Positions 17,870 through 26,714 of a DNA stretch of 64,000 bases are shown here, in pieces. The notes under the pieces were generated by a model, which saw only the letters and a program-made list of their open reading frames with translations, was not told where the DNA came from and did not search any database. The DNA lies in contig NZ_CP023278.1 of the NCBI RefSeq assembly GCF_002896875.1, forward strand, positions 1,736,001 through 1,800,000. The letters run 5' to 3'. Position numbers and translations under genes: made by a program. This stretch comes from Nostoc sp. CENA543. GTDB lineage: Bacteria; Cyanobacteriota; Cyanobacteriia; Cyanobacteriales; Nostocaceae. The number at the start of each line of letters is the position of its first letter. Position 1 is the stretch's first letter.

Positions 17870-17896
17870 AGACGTTGCTTTGCAACGTCTTTTTAC
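17870..17896 (+). terminator. Terminator closing the RiPP locus
   Basis: Perfect arms AGACGTTGC and GCAACGTCT with a TTT loop, followed by TTTTAC and further T-rich DNA. It lies 30 bp after the HopA1-like stop, between convergent genes, and can serve both strands. Confidence 0.8.
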
Positions 17897-17905
17897 TATT
17901 TTTAT

Positions 17906-18712
17906 TCAAATTTCTGGTTCAACACCAAGAGCGCGCAATTGAGCAATTAAGCGTTCATTGCGTTGGTGTTCTTGTTCTGCACGTTGGCGTTCTTGTTCGG
18001 CGCGTTGGCGTTCCTGTTCGGCGCGTTGACGTTCCTGTTCGGCGCGTTGACGTTCTTGTTCGGCGCGTTCTTCACCAGTCAGCAACAGATTACCCTCCGC
18101 ATCCCACCAACGTAGCCAGGGTAATTCAGCATTTTGATATTCACCCTCCCATATACCTAGCTCAACTCCCAAGGGTGTAATAGGATAACGTCCGCGTTCA
18201 TTAGCTGGTAATAATTGATATTGCCCATCAATTAAGTGATAGACTTCTACACTAGCTTGATTTACTTCATAAATACCGTAAAAAGCTGGATGAATTACCT
18301 GCTCATAAATCCAAAATTTACCCTTCCAAGGTGTTCTATCTCGTTCTTCTGTACCATCACCGGAAACAAATTCCAAAGCAATTGATGGGGAAATGAACTC
18401 ACGCCACAATACATAAGACCGTCGTGTTTGTCCATCAAGTAAAGGCGGGACATTTCCTACATAAAACCAATCCGGTGCTTCTGCACCTTTTTCTGGGGGG
18501 TCAGTTAAACGCCAGTAAATGCCTAAGTCCTGACCAATACAATATTGACCATCAGGATGTAATTGTTTGAGGACGGGTTGAATTGAGTCCGTCAATAAAA
18601 TACTTTGAGGATGTTCTTGCCAGTTTTTCACGAATTTACCATCGGACTCTGGTAGCTGCGTATGGTCAGGAAATGGGGTGAGGTCAGTGTCTAGATTAGT
18701 TGCAGAGGTCAT
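17906..18712 (-). CDS. Uma2 family (restriction-endonuclease-like) protein with heptad tail
   Basis: A 268-residue Uma2/DUF820 protein, a PD-(D/E)XK nuclease-like family greatly expanded in cyanobacteria. The core runs from about residue 28 to 200 and includes PDWFYVGNVP, SPSIALEFVSGDGTEER and KFWIYEQVIHPAFYGIYEV, carrying the expected acidic residues. The C-terminus holds four tandem copies of a seven-residue unit (RAEQERQ), a coiled coil encoded by a 21-bp DNA repeat near 17961-18068. Copy number at this tract is likely variable. Cellular role unknown. Confidence 0.85.
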   Translation of the reverse strand: MTSATNLDTDLTPFPDHTQLPESDGKFVKNWQEHPQSILLTDSIQPVLKQLHPDGQYCIGQDLGIYWRLTDPPEKGAEAPDWFYVGNVPPLLDGQTRRSYVLWREFISPSIALEFVSGDGTEERDRTPWKGKFWIYEQVIHPAFYGIYEVNQASVEVYHLIDGQYQLLPANERGRYPITPLGVELGIWEGEYQNAELPWLRWWDAEGNLLLTGEERAEQERQRAEQERQRAEQERQRAEQERQRAEQEHQRNERLIAQLRALGVEPEI

Positions 18713-18826
18713 AAGATCACCTTTGCACAGGGTAAGGGTTGTTTCTTAGTTTAGCAGTGAGAAAGGGAGGAGAGACGATACCAATCACCTCTCCTCCTCT
18801 GTACAACACAAACAAAATTGCCTCGC

Positions 18827-19771
18827 CTACTTCGCTAACACCTGATTAACTGGTGCAACTCCGGCTAAATCTAAGATTTTGGGAATCAAATCTTCCCGCT
18901 TCACCGCCATCATATGGACACCGTGACATAATTGCCTTGCAATTTGCACTTGTTCGGCAGCAATTTTTACACCTTCTTCTAAGGGGTGTTTGGCTTTTGC
19001 TAACCTCTCAATGATGTGTTCAGGTATATTGACACCTGGAACGCATTTATTAATAAATTGAGCATTTTTCGCTGATTTCAACAGAAAAATTCCTGCCAGA
19101 ATGGGTTTATTATGAACTGACGCTATCTTGTCCATGAATTTTTCTAGTCTTTCAAAATCAGTAATTAACTGGCTTTGAAAAAATTGCGCTCCGGCTTCAA
19201 TTTTGCGTTCAAAGCGACTTTGCAAACCTGACCAACTAGCACACTGAGGATCTACGGCTGCACCTACAAATAAATCGGTTGCGCCATCGGTCAAGGGTTT
19301 ATCATTGCCATCGACACCTTGATTCATTTTCCGAATCAGTTGCAATAGCCGCACAGCTTCTAAATCAAATACAGCTTTGGCTTCAGGATGATCGCCTGCT
19401 TTTACTGGGTCGCCTGTCAAGGCTAAGATATTACGGATACCTAAAGCGTGTGCGCCCATCAAGTCGGCTTGTAATCCGATACGGTTGCGATCGCGGCAAG
19501 CCATCTGACAAATTGGTTCAATCCCATTTTGTAACAAAATCACTGATGCTACCAATGAAGACATCCGTAACACAGCTCGGCTACCATCGGTAATATTGAC
19601 AGCATGAACCCTCCCCTTAAGGGTCGCCGCCATTTCAATCATGTGTGTGGGATTTCCCCCTTTTGGTGGTGCTACCTCGGCGGTAACTAAAAATTCACCC
19701 GCTTGCGCGGCTTTACGGAAATTGTTCAGTGTACTGTAACTACAGCTATGGCTATGTTCCATAACATTCAT
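18827..19771 (-). CDS. metF: Methylenetetrahydrofolate reductase
   Basis: A 314-residue flavoprotein of one-carbon metabolism that reduces 5,10-methylene- to 5-methyl-tetrahydrofolate for methionine synthesis. The TIM-barrel landmarks are present: VTAEVAPPKGGNP (catalytic Glu), HAVNITDG, CQMACRDRNRIGLQ, NILALTGDPVKAGDHP and GAQFFQSQLITD, with the C-terminal GVHMMAV strand. Length fits bacterial MetF. An internal Met four codons in is an alternative start. trpS follows on the same strand 146 bp further upstream in the sequence. Confidence 0.9.
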   Translation of the reverse strand: MNVMEHSHSCSYSTLNNFRKAAQAGEFLVTAEVAPPKGGNPTHMIEMAATLKGRVHAVNITDGSRAVLRMSSLVASVILLQNGIEPICQMACRDRNRIGLQADLMGAHALGIRNILALTGDPVKAGDHPEAKAVFDLEAVRLLQLIRKMNQGVDGNDKPLTDGATDLFVGAAVDPQCASWSGLQSRFERKIEAGAQFFQSQLITDFERLEKFMDKIASVHNKPILAGIFLLKSAKNAQFINKCVPGVNIPEHIIERLAKAKHPLEEGVKIAAEQVQIARQLCHGVHMMAVKREDLIPKILDLAGVAPVNQVLAK

Positions 19772-19917
19772 AATTGGGTTCTCTTCAAGGGTATAACAAA
19801 TTACACCTTAAAGAGAAGTCGGGGGATTGGGAGGCAGGAGGCAGGGTGCAGGGGGAGAAAATCCCATACCCAATGCCCAATGCCCCATTCCCCATGCCCA
19901 ATGCCCAATGCCCAAAT

Positions 19918-20925
19918 TTACAAAGGCATTGAATAACCTAACGCAGCTTTTACGTCTTTTAGGGTTTGGTTGGCTATGGCTTCGGCTTTTTCTCTACCAT
20001 CACGCAACACAGACTCTAAATAACCTTTGTCGTCCATGATTTGCTGATATTTGTCTTGGATGGGTTTGAGGGCGTTAATTGCTGTTTCGGTCAGTAATGG
20101 CTTAAATTGTCCCCAGCCCATGTCTTGACACTCAGATGCTACCTCTTCCTTCGCCTTGCCTGACAATAACATATATAAAGTTAGCAAGTTGTTGCACTCT
20201 GGTCTTTCTGGGTCGTCAAAGATTAATCCCCGCACTGGGTCAGTTTTACAACGTTTAATTTTATTGGCAATCTGATCTGGTGGATCTAAAAGGTTAATCC
20301 GGCTTAACTCTGAAGGGTCAGATTTAGACATTTTGCGCGTCCCATCGGTCAAACTCATCACCCTCGCGCCTTCTTTGCGAATTAAGGGGTCTGGTAGTTT
20401 GAGGACGGGCTGATCCTTGGCGAATTGGTGATTAAATCTGTTGACAATATCCCGTGTGAGTTCTAGATGTTGTTTTTGGTCTTCGCCTACCGGCACTTTA
20501 TCGGCTTGATACAACAAAATATCAGCAGCCATCAGCACTGGGTAGATTAATAAACCTGCACCGACATTTTCCCCTTGCTTGACGGCTTTCTCTTTAAACT
20601 GAATCATGTCTTGCAGCCAGTTCAGGGGTGTGATGCAGTTGAGTAACCAAGCTAGTTCACTGTGGGCGGAAACGTGGGATTGAATAAAGATGTTGGAATG
20701 TTTTAAGTCAATACCACAGGCTAAATAAAGTGCGGCAATTGTGTAACTATCTGCTGCCAATGTCGCTGGATTATGCGGTACTGTAATCGCGTGTAAATCT
20801 ACGACACAAAAGAAATTATCATACTGTTCTTGGATTTCTACCCAGTTGCGAATTGCGCCTAAGTAGTTACCCAAGTGTAAGTTACCAGTTGGTTGAACTC
20901 CAGAAAGAACACGCTGCTTACCCAT
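19918..20925 (-). CDS. trpS: Tryptophanyl-tRNA synthetase
   Basis: A 335-residue class I aminoacyl-tRNA synthetase charging tRNA-Trp. The HIGH-equivalent is in GVQPTGNLHLGNYLGA (residues ~9-24) and KMSKS is at about residues 198-202 (TRKMSKSDPSELS). Also visible are the tryptophan-pocket blocks and VPVGEDQKQHLELTRDI. Length and motif spacing match bacterial TrpRS. Starts at the ATG with no visible extension. No T-box or leader peptide is apparent upstream. Confidence 0.95.
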   Translation of the reverse strand: MGKQRVLSGVQPTGNLHLGNYLGAIRNWVEIQEQYDNFFCVVDLHAITVPHNPATLAADSYTIAALYLACGIDLKHSNIFIQSHVSAHSELAWLLNCITPLNWLQDMIQFKEKAVKQGENVGAGLLIYPVLMAADILLYQADKVPVGEDQKQHLELTRDIVNRFNHQFAKDQPVLKLPDPLIRKEGARVMSLTDGTRKMSKSDPSELSRINLLDPPDQIANKIKRCKTDPVRGLIFDDPERPECNNLLTLYMLLSGKAKEEVASECQDMGWGQFKPLLTETAINALKPIQDKYQQIMDDKGYLESVLRDGREKAEAIANQTLKDVKAALGYSMPL

Positions 20926-21233
20926 AAATTACCAGTTTATTTATCTCAAATGCTCACTGTATCAAGTGGCGATGGCAAAACACATTTCATTTTGACATTT
21001 TCTCTTAGTCATTAGTCATTAGTCATTAGTCATTAGTCAACAGTCAATAGTCTAAAGTGTCATTTTCAAGCGAAGATTCTTATTTGCAGTTTACTTCTGT
21101 GCTTCATCTCCCTTGGGTGGTCAGTTAATCGCCATTCATTTTTCTGAACCGATGCGTTTGTAGTAAGGGCTTTAGCCCTGCTTTTGTTCAGCTTAAATGA
21201 ATCTAACTTAGTTCAAGCAAATGTTAAGTTTGA
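20926..21233. other. Intergenic stretch with heptamer repeats
   Basis: 308 bp without a gene between trpS and the CRISPR array. Positions 21006-21052 are tandem TTAGTCA/GTCAATA heptamers (STRR). The rest has no recognisable feature. It lies at the inferred trailer end of the array. Confidence 0.6.
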
Positions 21234-21379
21234 GTTTTAGTCCCCTTGCGGGGAAAAGGTTGATGGAAACGTTGTACCGGAAAACTAACGCTGTTATCAT
21301 CCATGTTTCAGTCCCCTTGCGGGGAAAAGGTTGATGGAAACTCAACGCCCTAATTATCCCCACCCAAGAGTTGAGTTTA

Positions 21380-23830
21380 ATGGGTAGGGCAGGAGTATTG
21401 CAACTCCTTTCCCCCCGACAAACCGGACAAGCAAGTTACCCTGCATCCGGCTTTAGCAAACCCGAACGCTTACCAAGGACTGAATACCTCATCTTCAGAT
21501 TCATCTGATAATCCGACTGAGTGTATCGGTGGATGAAAGCAACTTTGTGTTTGCACAAACACCTCACCTTCAGACTTGCGTCCTACTGAGTGTATTTGTT
21601 GGTGACAGTAAAAATGCACCAACTCTAAATTAGAGTAGCTATCATTGCCGCCAGCAGCACAAGGGATTTTATGGTGTTTATGTAAAGACTCATTGTTAAA
21701 CAGAGACTCGCCACAAATAGGACACTGATACCCTTGTCTTCGGGCTAACTTTTGGTAACTAGGAATCAAACAGCGAGATTGCTTCTTGCGCCGTTGTTGC
21801 CAGTAAACGCGTAACTGTTGGTCATCAGGGGAAGCATCACCTTTAACCAAAGTGTGCCGTTTGATATGAAACCAACTAAACTTGAGTAGGTATTGACCAG
21901 AATGTTTGTCCCCAAACACCCAAAAGTCATTTCTATCCAAATTGAAGTGACCCCAATAGCGGCAAATGCGCCAATGAGAGCTTTTATTTGGGTGCATTCT
22001 CTTGGCGTACCGTTGCTGTCGCACATACATCCATCTATCTAGTTTGGTGAATATATGTGAGGAAACAACTGTCCGATAGTAATTAGCCACACCGCGAATT
22101 ATCGGGTTAAGCTTGCCTATAAGATAATTGACATTATGGCTTTTATGATCTAGCCAAGAAAGCCGAATCTGGTCTCGGACATCTTGCAGAGATTGCTTGC
22201 TAGGCTTGATTAATACTTTCCGCCCCGTTAAGGTATTCTTGTCTTGATACCATCTGATGTTAAACCCCAGAAAATCAAATCCCACAGTTAGATGTACTAT
22301 TTGGGTTTTAGACTCTGATAAAGCCAAACCTTTAGTTTTCATCCAGCAGGACAAGATATCAACTACCCTGTGGGCATCCTCTGGAGTTTTGCAGAAAACT
22401 ACCAAATCATCAGCGTAACGTACCAGACCACGATGCCCGATTTTGTGACCGTGTTTATCGTATCTGATACCCAATGCTGCTTCCATACCATGCAATGCAA
22501 TGTTTGCTAGTAGTGGGGAAATGATTCCACCTTGGGGTACGCCCGTTTCTGTATCGTAAAACACGCCCTTGTCTACATATCCCGCTTTTAACCACTGGTG
22601 TATTAACTGCCGTGCGGGGAAGTTACCAATGGTTTGCATGAGTGGTGCATGGGCGATGTTATCAAAGCAACCTTCAATGTCGGCATCGACCACCCAACTA
22701 GTAGTGGAGTTGGCTTTTGACATGGAATGTACTCTTTCTATCGCGTCATGCACGCCTCTACCGGGGCGGAAACCGTAAGATGTTCTCTCGAATTGTGCTT
22801 CCCAACTTGGTTCTAAGGCGTTTAATACTATTGCCTGAAGACATCTGTCGATGATGCCGGGAATACCGAGGGGGCGTTGTTTGCCGTTGGATTTGCGGAT
22901 GTATATCCGCTTCACTGGTAATGCTTTCCACGGTAAGCGCATGGCGAGAATATCTACCAGTGTTGCTCTAGCAAGTGGTGTCAGTACCAGTAATTTGTCC
23001 ACACCTGCTGTTTTCTTGCCTTGATTTAATTGCGTTACTCGTCGCACGGAAAGTATCATGTTGGAGTAACTCCGCATCAGTAACTTTTGAAGATTGCGTA
23101 CCCCCTTAAAGTTACCGTCTTTGGTTGCCTTGAATATTCTTTGTCTGAGTCGCCTGACTACGCGGTAAGCATTTTTCCACTTTATGCTGTTCCAGTCCGT
23201 CGTCCTGTCGGTTACATTCACAATCGTTGATTGCACCATAACTTTTCCCGTACAGTTCGGTTTCTTACTACTCTGATTTCAAGGGGTTCACTCGCTACAC
23301 GTCTGCACCCTTTCAGGTCGGTTTAGTTCAACCTATCTGCGCGGTTATGGTTTCCCGTTGCCTTTCGGCTTCACAGCTTTCGCTTTTTGTAGCATCTTAC
23401 TCCCACTGGAGAGTTCAGTCGGGATTGCTCCCTGCTTTACTGACAGCATCGTTTCTAGTTGTCAGACTCCATTGGGGTTACTTCATATCACACATCAGAG
23501 ATTCAACCACTGCGCGTTCCTTCTATACACCGGAGGCGTTTTGATGTCTTATATTCTGAGGACAGGGCAGAATATCTCACCTCTTTTACTGTTTGGGCCG
23601 TTTTCAGTATTTCCTCTTCACGATGCCTCTTCAAAGGTTCACTTTCGTTAACCCATCAGTGGTTTTACCTTGGCGTTACGTCCACTCTTCGGCTTGCAGA
23701 TTTTACGCTTTCCCCTCTAGCTCTGAGACACCGCAGTTACCCGCTATGCCCCTTCGGGTAGGTACTGGTTTAGACACTAACCAGGAGTATTTCTCAGATA
23801 CTCACTCTCATGAGCGACTGATAGTCGCAC
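21380..23830 (-). mobile_element. Group II intron inserted in a CRISPR repeat
   Basis: The 5' end on the minus strand is GTGCGACTATC at 23830, a canonical GUGYG start. About 590 nt precede the reverse transcriptase gene (domains I-III). After the ORF, a 34-nt domain V fits 21420-21453 (AAGCCGGA, GCAGG-GTAA-CTTGC, TCCGGTTT), followed by a domain VI hairpin to about 21380 ending CCCAT. Flanks are two parts of one CRISPR repeat: GTTT(A) at 21375-21379 and (CC)GTCCCC onward from 23831. Boundaries are uncertain by one or two bases. The intron is in the same direction as the inferred pre-crRNA. Confidence 0.85.
21470..23239 (-). CDS. ltrA: Group II intron reverse transcriptase/maturase with HNH endonuclease
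   Basis: The 589-residue intron-encoded protein has an N-terminal RT0 region, RT core with GIPGIIDRCLQ, RTSYGFRPGRG, VDADIEGCFDNI, GVPQGGIISPLLANI and the catalytic GLVRYADDLVVFC. A maturase domain X follows (about 360-480), then a C-terminal HNH-type En domain (CPICGESL...HKHHKIPCAAGGNDSYSNLELVHFYCHQQIHS). All catalytic residues are present, so it looks functional. The last 40 residues carry a partial duplication (IHSVGRKSEGEVF, IHSVGLSDESEDEVF) not expected after an En domain. It promotes splicing and retrohoming of its host intron. Confidence 0.95.
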   Translation of the reverse strand: MVQSTIVNVTDRTTDWNSIKWKNAYRVVRRLRQRIFKATKDGNFKGVRNLQKLLMRSYSNMILSVRRVTQLNQGKKTAGVDKLLVLTPLARATLVDILAMRLPWKALPVKRIYIRKSNGKQRPLGIPGIIDRCLQAIVLNALEPSWEAQFERTSYGFRPGRGVHDAIERVHSMSKANSTTSWVVDADIEGCFDNIAHAPLMQTIGNFPARQLIHQWLKAGYVDKGVFYDTETGVPQGGIISPLLANIALHGMEAALGIRYDKHGHKIGHRGLVRYADDLVVFCKTPEDAHRVVDILSCWMKTKGLALSESKTQIVHLTVGFDFLGFNIRWYQDKNTLTGRKVLIKPSKQSLQDVRDQIRLSWLDHKSHNVNYLIGKLNPIIRGVANYYRTVVSSHIFTKLDRWMYVRQQRYAKRMHPNKSSHWRICRYWGHFNLDRNDFWVFGDKHSGQYLLKFSWFHIKRHTLVKGDASPDDQQLRVYWQQRRKKQSRCLIPSYQKLARRQGYQCPICGESLFNNESLHKHHKIPCAAGGNDSYSNLELVHFYCHQQIHSVGRKSEGEVFVQTQSCFHPPIHSVGLSDESEDEVFSPW

Positions 23831-24177
23831 CCGTCCCCTTGCGGGGAAAAGGTTAATGGAAACCTTGGTTTTGTTCTCATGGTTGGTTTCCGAGACGTTT
23901 CAGTCCCCTTGCGGGGAAAAGGTTAATGGAAACCAGCAGCAGATATTGAAGAATTCAGGCTATTACTCGATGTTTCAGTCCCCTTGCGGGGAAAAGGTTA
24001 ATGGAAACTGGGATTGGGGTTTTAACGGATAGAACTGCAAATGAATTTGTTTCAGTCCCCTTGCGGGGAAAAGGTTAATGGAAACCCAACATAAAGTAGA
24101 TGGCTAAAACATCGCAGATCATCGTTTCAGTCCCCTTGCGGGGAAAAGGTTAATGGAAACGGGCATTTTCTTATTTA

Positions 24178-25138
24178 ACCTGAGTTCGGGTTAAGCAGAT
24201 TGGGTTAAAATCCAGTCCATGTGAAGGCTGGGCTTCTTAGGTTGGTGGCAATAAGCGATTAATCCACACAGAAGATTAACGCAGAAATTGACAGGACTTC
24301 GATGTCGAGAATGTTCTATCTGAGAAATATTCTTGAGTTGGTCGTTAATTGTTTCAATAATGGAACGCTTACGTGACAAAAGCTTGTCATGGAGGCGCAT
24401 TAACTTGTTTTTCATATTGCGACGGGGTTTGGCAAAAAATTCAATCCCGAATTCTCGAAAAAGTTGATCAGCCAGTTGTTGAGAGACATAGCCCCTATCA
24501 GCAAAAATTTTGCCAAAAAGACCAGTAAGTAAATCTGGGATAGGTTTTCTGTCGTCAATATTACCAGGTGTCACAATCGCATTTAAGATTTCACCATGCT
24601 CATTAACTACAATGTGGAGTTTAAAACCAAAAAACCAATCCACAGAAGTCTTACCCCTAGCGGCAACATCCTTAAACACATGATTTCTAGAAATGCGACG
24701 ATTATGGCAGACCTTGACGCTGGTTGAGTCTACAAATCCGATACCCGTACATCGACCGAAGCAATGCTTCAAGTATGCACATAGGGGTATCAGCACAGAT
24801 GGCATCCATTCAACAAATCGTTGATAGCTGGGAAGACCTGGAAATGCACACCTCCATTGTTTCTGTACCTGTTCTAAATAAAAATGCTTGAAATTCCGGT
24901 AGTGATTTTGGTGAAACGCAATCAATATTGTCATTATTTCACTCAAACATAAGCTTTTTGCCCTAAATCGCCGAATTCCTCCCTGTTTGAGTAGGCTTTT
25001 TTGCCATTGAGCTTCAAATTTTTCGCAGAAATCGTCTACGTGGCAGAATAATGCTTCTAAACTAGACATAGGACAGGTGCTGGATTTAACGCTATTTTCA
25101 GCTTACTACCTGTCCCTTTTCTTATCCCGAACTCAGGT
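24178..25138 (-). mobile_element. IS982-family insertion sequence inside a CRISPR spacer
   Basis: A 961-bp element with 18-bp terminal inverted repeats, ACCTGAGTTCGGGTTAAG at the left and ACCTGAGTTCGGGATAAG (complement) at the right, one mismatch. It is flanked by a 6-bp direct repeat TATTTA (24172-24177, 25139-25144). Removing the element and one duplicate restores a 35-bp spacer (24161-24177 plus 25145-25162) between intact repeats. The single transposase gene is intact. Confidence 0.9.
24191..25069 (-). CDS. IS982 family transposase
   Basis: A 292-residue DDE transposase filling the element at 24178-25138. Blocks typical of IS982: [21 protein letters not shown] with the first Asp, [41 protein letters not shown] (second Asp) and a C-terminal [17 protein letters not shown] with the Glu. 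The catalytic triad appears intact and there is no frameshift, so the copy may be active. It begins near the right inverted repeat and ends 13 bp inside the left one. Confidence 0.9.
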   Translation of the reverse strand: MSSLEALFCHVDDFCEKFEAQWQKSLLKQGGIRRFRAKSLCLSEIMTILIAFHQNHYRNFKHFYLEQVQKQWRCAFPGLPSYQRFVEWMPSVLIPLCAYLKHCFGRCTGIGFVDSTSVKVCHNRRISRNHVFKDVAARGKTSVDWFFGFKLHIVVNEHGEILNAIVTPGNIDDRKPIPDLLTGLFGKIFADRGYVSQQLADQLFREFGIEFFAKPRRNMKNKLMRLHDKLLSRKRSIIETINDQLKNISQIEHSRHRSPVNFCVNLLCGLIAYCHQPKKPSLHMDWILTQSA

Positions 25139-25569
25139 TATTTAGCAGATTATAGAAATTGAGTTTCAGTCCCCTTGCGGGGAAAAGGTTAATGGAAACT
25201 AACGAGTCCTTGGGTTATCCCCAAGACATCTTATGTTTCAGTCCCCTTGCGGGGAAAAGGTTAATGGAAACATTGCCACTCACTAAGGTCAAGTAACTGC
25301 TGTAATTCCTGTTTCAGTCCCCTTGCGGGGAAAAGGTTAATGGAAACGGATGAGAGCGAATTCCCCAACGTTCAATGATGCTCGTTTCAGTCCCCTTGCG
25401 GGGAAAAGGTTAATGGAAACCAGAAAATATGCTCAACGAAATGCAAGTAGAACTCAAGTTTCAGTCCCCTTGCGGGGAAAAGGTTAATGGAAACCAAATC
25501 CCCTACGAACGGGAAGGTTGGGCATTGTTTAGGTTTCAGTCCCCTTGCGGGGAAAAGGTTAATGGAAAC

Positions 25570-25800
25570 TGCTCGGTACTGAAACTTATATAGAGCAAGC
25601 TTCCTGGGAAGCATTTTGACGAGTCGCAAAATCAGGTCGATTTCAGCCCACCTTATTGCGAGTAATTTGCAACTTCCCGAATTATTGAAACGCTGTAATT
25701 ATTATGTTGTCAAGGTTCTGGCGATTTTGACGAATCCCCAGGGTTTTTGACCCCGCTTCGACTTGCCAAACATCAAGCTAATAAACCAATGATAAGATAG
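25570..25800 (-). promoter_or_regulatory. Probable CRISPR leader
   Basis: Unique, non-coding DNA directly adjoining the best-conserved end of the array. It contains a small palindrome GCTTCCTGGGAAGC and, on the minus strand, a possible -35 hexamer TTGACA (25708-25713). The assignment rests on repeat degeneracy at the opposite end and on the ACTGAAAC tag orientation; the transcription start is not proven. Confidence 0.45.
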
Positions 25801-26171
25801 GGATTTTCAATTGTCGAGTGTTTGTTGCAGTTGTATTCTAAAATATACTGAACTTAATATGTAGGAATTAGATTTAATTCCTGAAAACATTCGCGTAGGA
25901 AGGAAACTCTTCATTGTTACCTCTGCTCTCTTCCCCTCTGACTCTTCGGTGATAGGCGATCGCATCTTCATCTACCGCCTATGCTGCTTGTAATCCGAAA
26001 AATTTGATGGCAAATATTTGAAAAATCGCTAATTTCAAGCTTTATAATCTGTTTCCCTAATTAATGTGAGCTTTTACACCGTAAAACTACTCAAAGACTT
26101 ATTTGTCTAAAAAAGATGAGTCTGGTTAGATGTACTGAAAGTTCCCTTTCAGTCTTTCAGACTCCCTATTA
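25801..26171. other. Intergenic stretch upstream of the CAP gene
   Basis: 370 bp with no gene. It contains a GGCGATCGC octamer near 25957 and should hold the promoter of the CAP-domain gene, but I see no clear promoter elements or conserved hairpins. Confidence 0.5.
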
Positions 26172-26714
26172 ATGATTCGCACGAAAATTCACAACTTTGT
26201 TTTAGGCACTTTGATTGTGTCGGGTGGAGTAGTGGCAATTTCTGCACCGGCTCATACTTATACATCACAATCTTTGCCCAAATCTGTTCAAAGTCGTCAC
26301 ATAGCACAATCTACAATTGACACCGCATCTGTAGAAGCATCTGTGCATCGGCAAATTAATCAGTACCGCGCTTCTTTGGGTTTACCGGCGTTAACGCGGA
26401 ATGAGTCTATAGATAGTCAAGCCAGGATTCATAGTCAGAAGATGGCTGATGCTCAAGTTCCATTTGGTCATTCTGGCTTTAATCAACTAGTCCAGGCGAT
26501 AGGTATTTCTTACCGAGGAGCGGCGGAAAATGTGGCGACAAATCGGGGTTATAGTGATCCTGCTACCCAAGCTGTCCAAGGTTGGCTAACAAGTTCTGGA
26601 CATCTCAACAACATTAAAGGTAATTACAACCTTACAGGTATCGGTGTTGCAGTTAATAGCAAGGGTGAAGTTTACATCACACAAATATCCCTCTTCTGGC
26701 ACTTTCCGGAATAA
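26172..26714 (+). CDS. Secreted CAP-domain (SCP-like) protein, 3' end replaced by an IS
   Basis: A 180-residue exported protein: signal peptide (FVLGTLIVSGGVVAISAPAH), short linker, then a CAP domain (about residues 50-175). The signature is present: INQYRASLGLPAL, HSQKMAD, FGHSGFN, GAAENVAT and GWLTSSGHLNNI, with the His/Glu pairs of the CAP cavity. The frame ends YITQI-SLFWHFPE, and these last residues are encoded by the end of the IS701-family element at 26687. Rejoining the flanks across the AAAT duplication gives TQIISQFSN and an open frame to 28282. The CAP core is essentially complete, so the product may still fold. Confidence 0.85.
   Translation: MIRTKIHNFVLGTLIVSGGVVAISAPAHTYTSQSLPKSVQSRHIAQSTIDTASVEASVHRQINQYRASLGLPALTRNESIDSQARIHSQKMADAQVPFGHSGFNQLVQAIGISYRGAAENVATNRGYSDPATQAVQGWLTSSGHLNNIKGNYNLTGIGVAVNSKGEVYITQISLFWHFPE

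Larger units (their letters stand above)
21234..25569 (-). CRISPR. 13-repeat CRISPR array, interrupted by a group II intron and an IS
   Basis: A 37-bp repeat reading on + GTTTCAGTCCCC, a TTGCGGGG stem part, and GGTTAATGGAAAC. Copies start at 21234, 21305, 21375 (split; remainder 23831-23863), 23897, 23972, 24049, 24124, 25163, 25235, 25311, 25384, 25458 and 25533. Spacers are 33-40 bp and all differ. The two copies at the low end carry a GGTTGATGG variant and the first also GTTTTAG, typical of the old trailer end. On the minus strand the repeat ends ACTGAAAC, a known type of cyanobacterial crRNA 5' tag. Both facts suggest minus-strand transcription from a leader beyond 25569. No cas gene lies in this window. 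Confidence 0.95.

Noticed and set aside
21766-22026. Second minus-strand frame inside the reverse transcriptase gene
   Set aside because: It is an out-of-frame shadow of the RT/maturase coding sequence.
23347-23856. Several plus-strand frames upstream of the intron protein
   Set aside because: They overlap the structured 5' part of the group II intron on the other strand and have no recognisable domain.
25387-25629. 80-residue reading frame across the last CRISPR repeats
   Set aside because: It is a translation of repeats and spacers (repeated NLFPARGLK) and has no independent coding signal.
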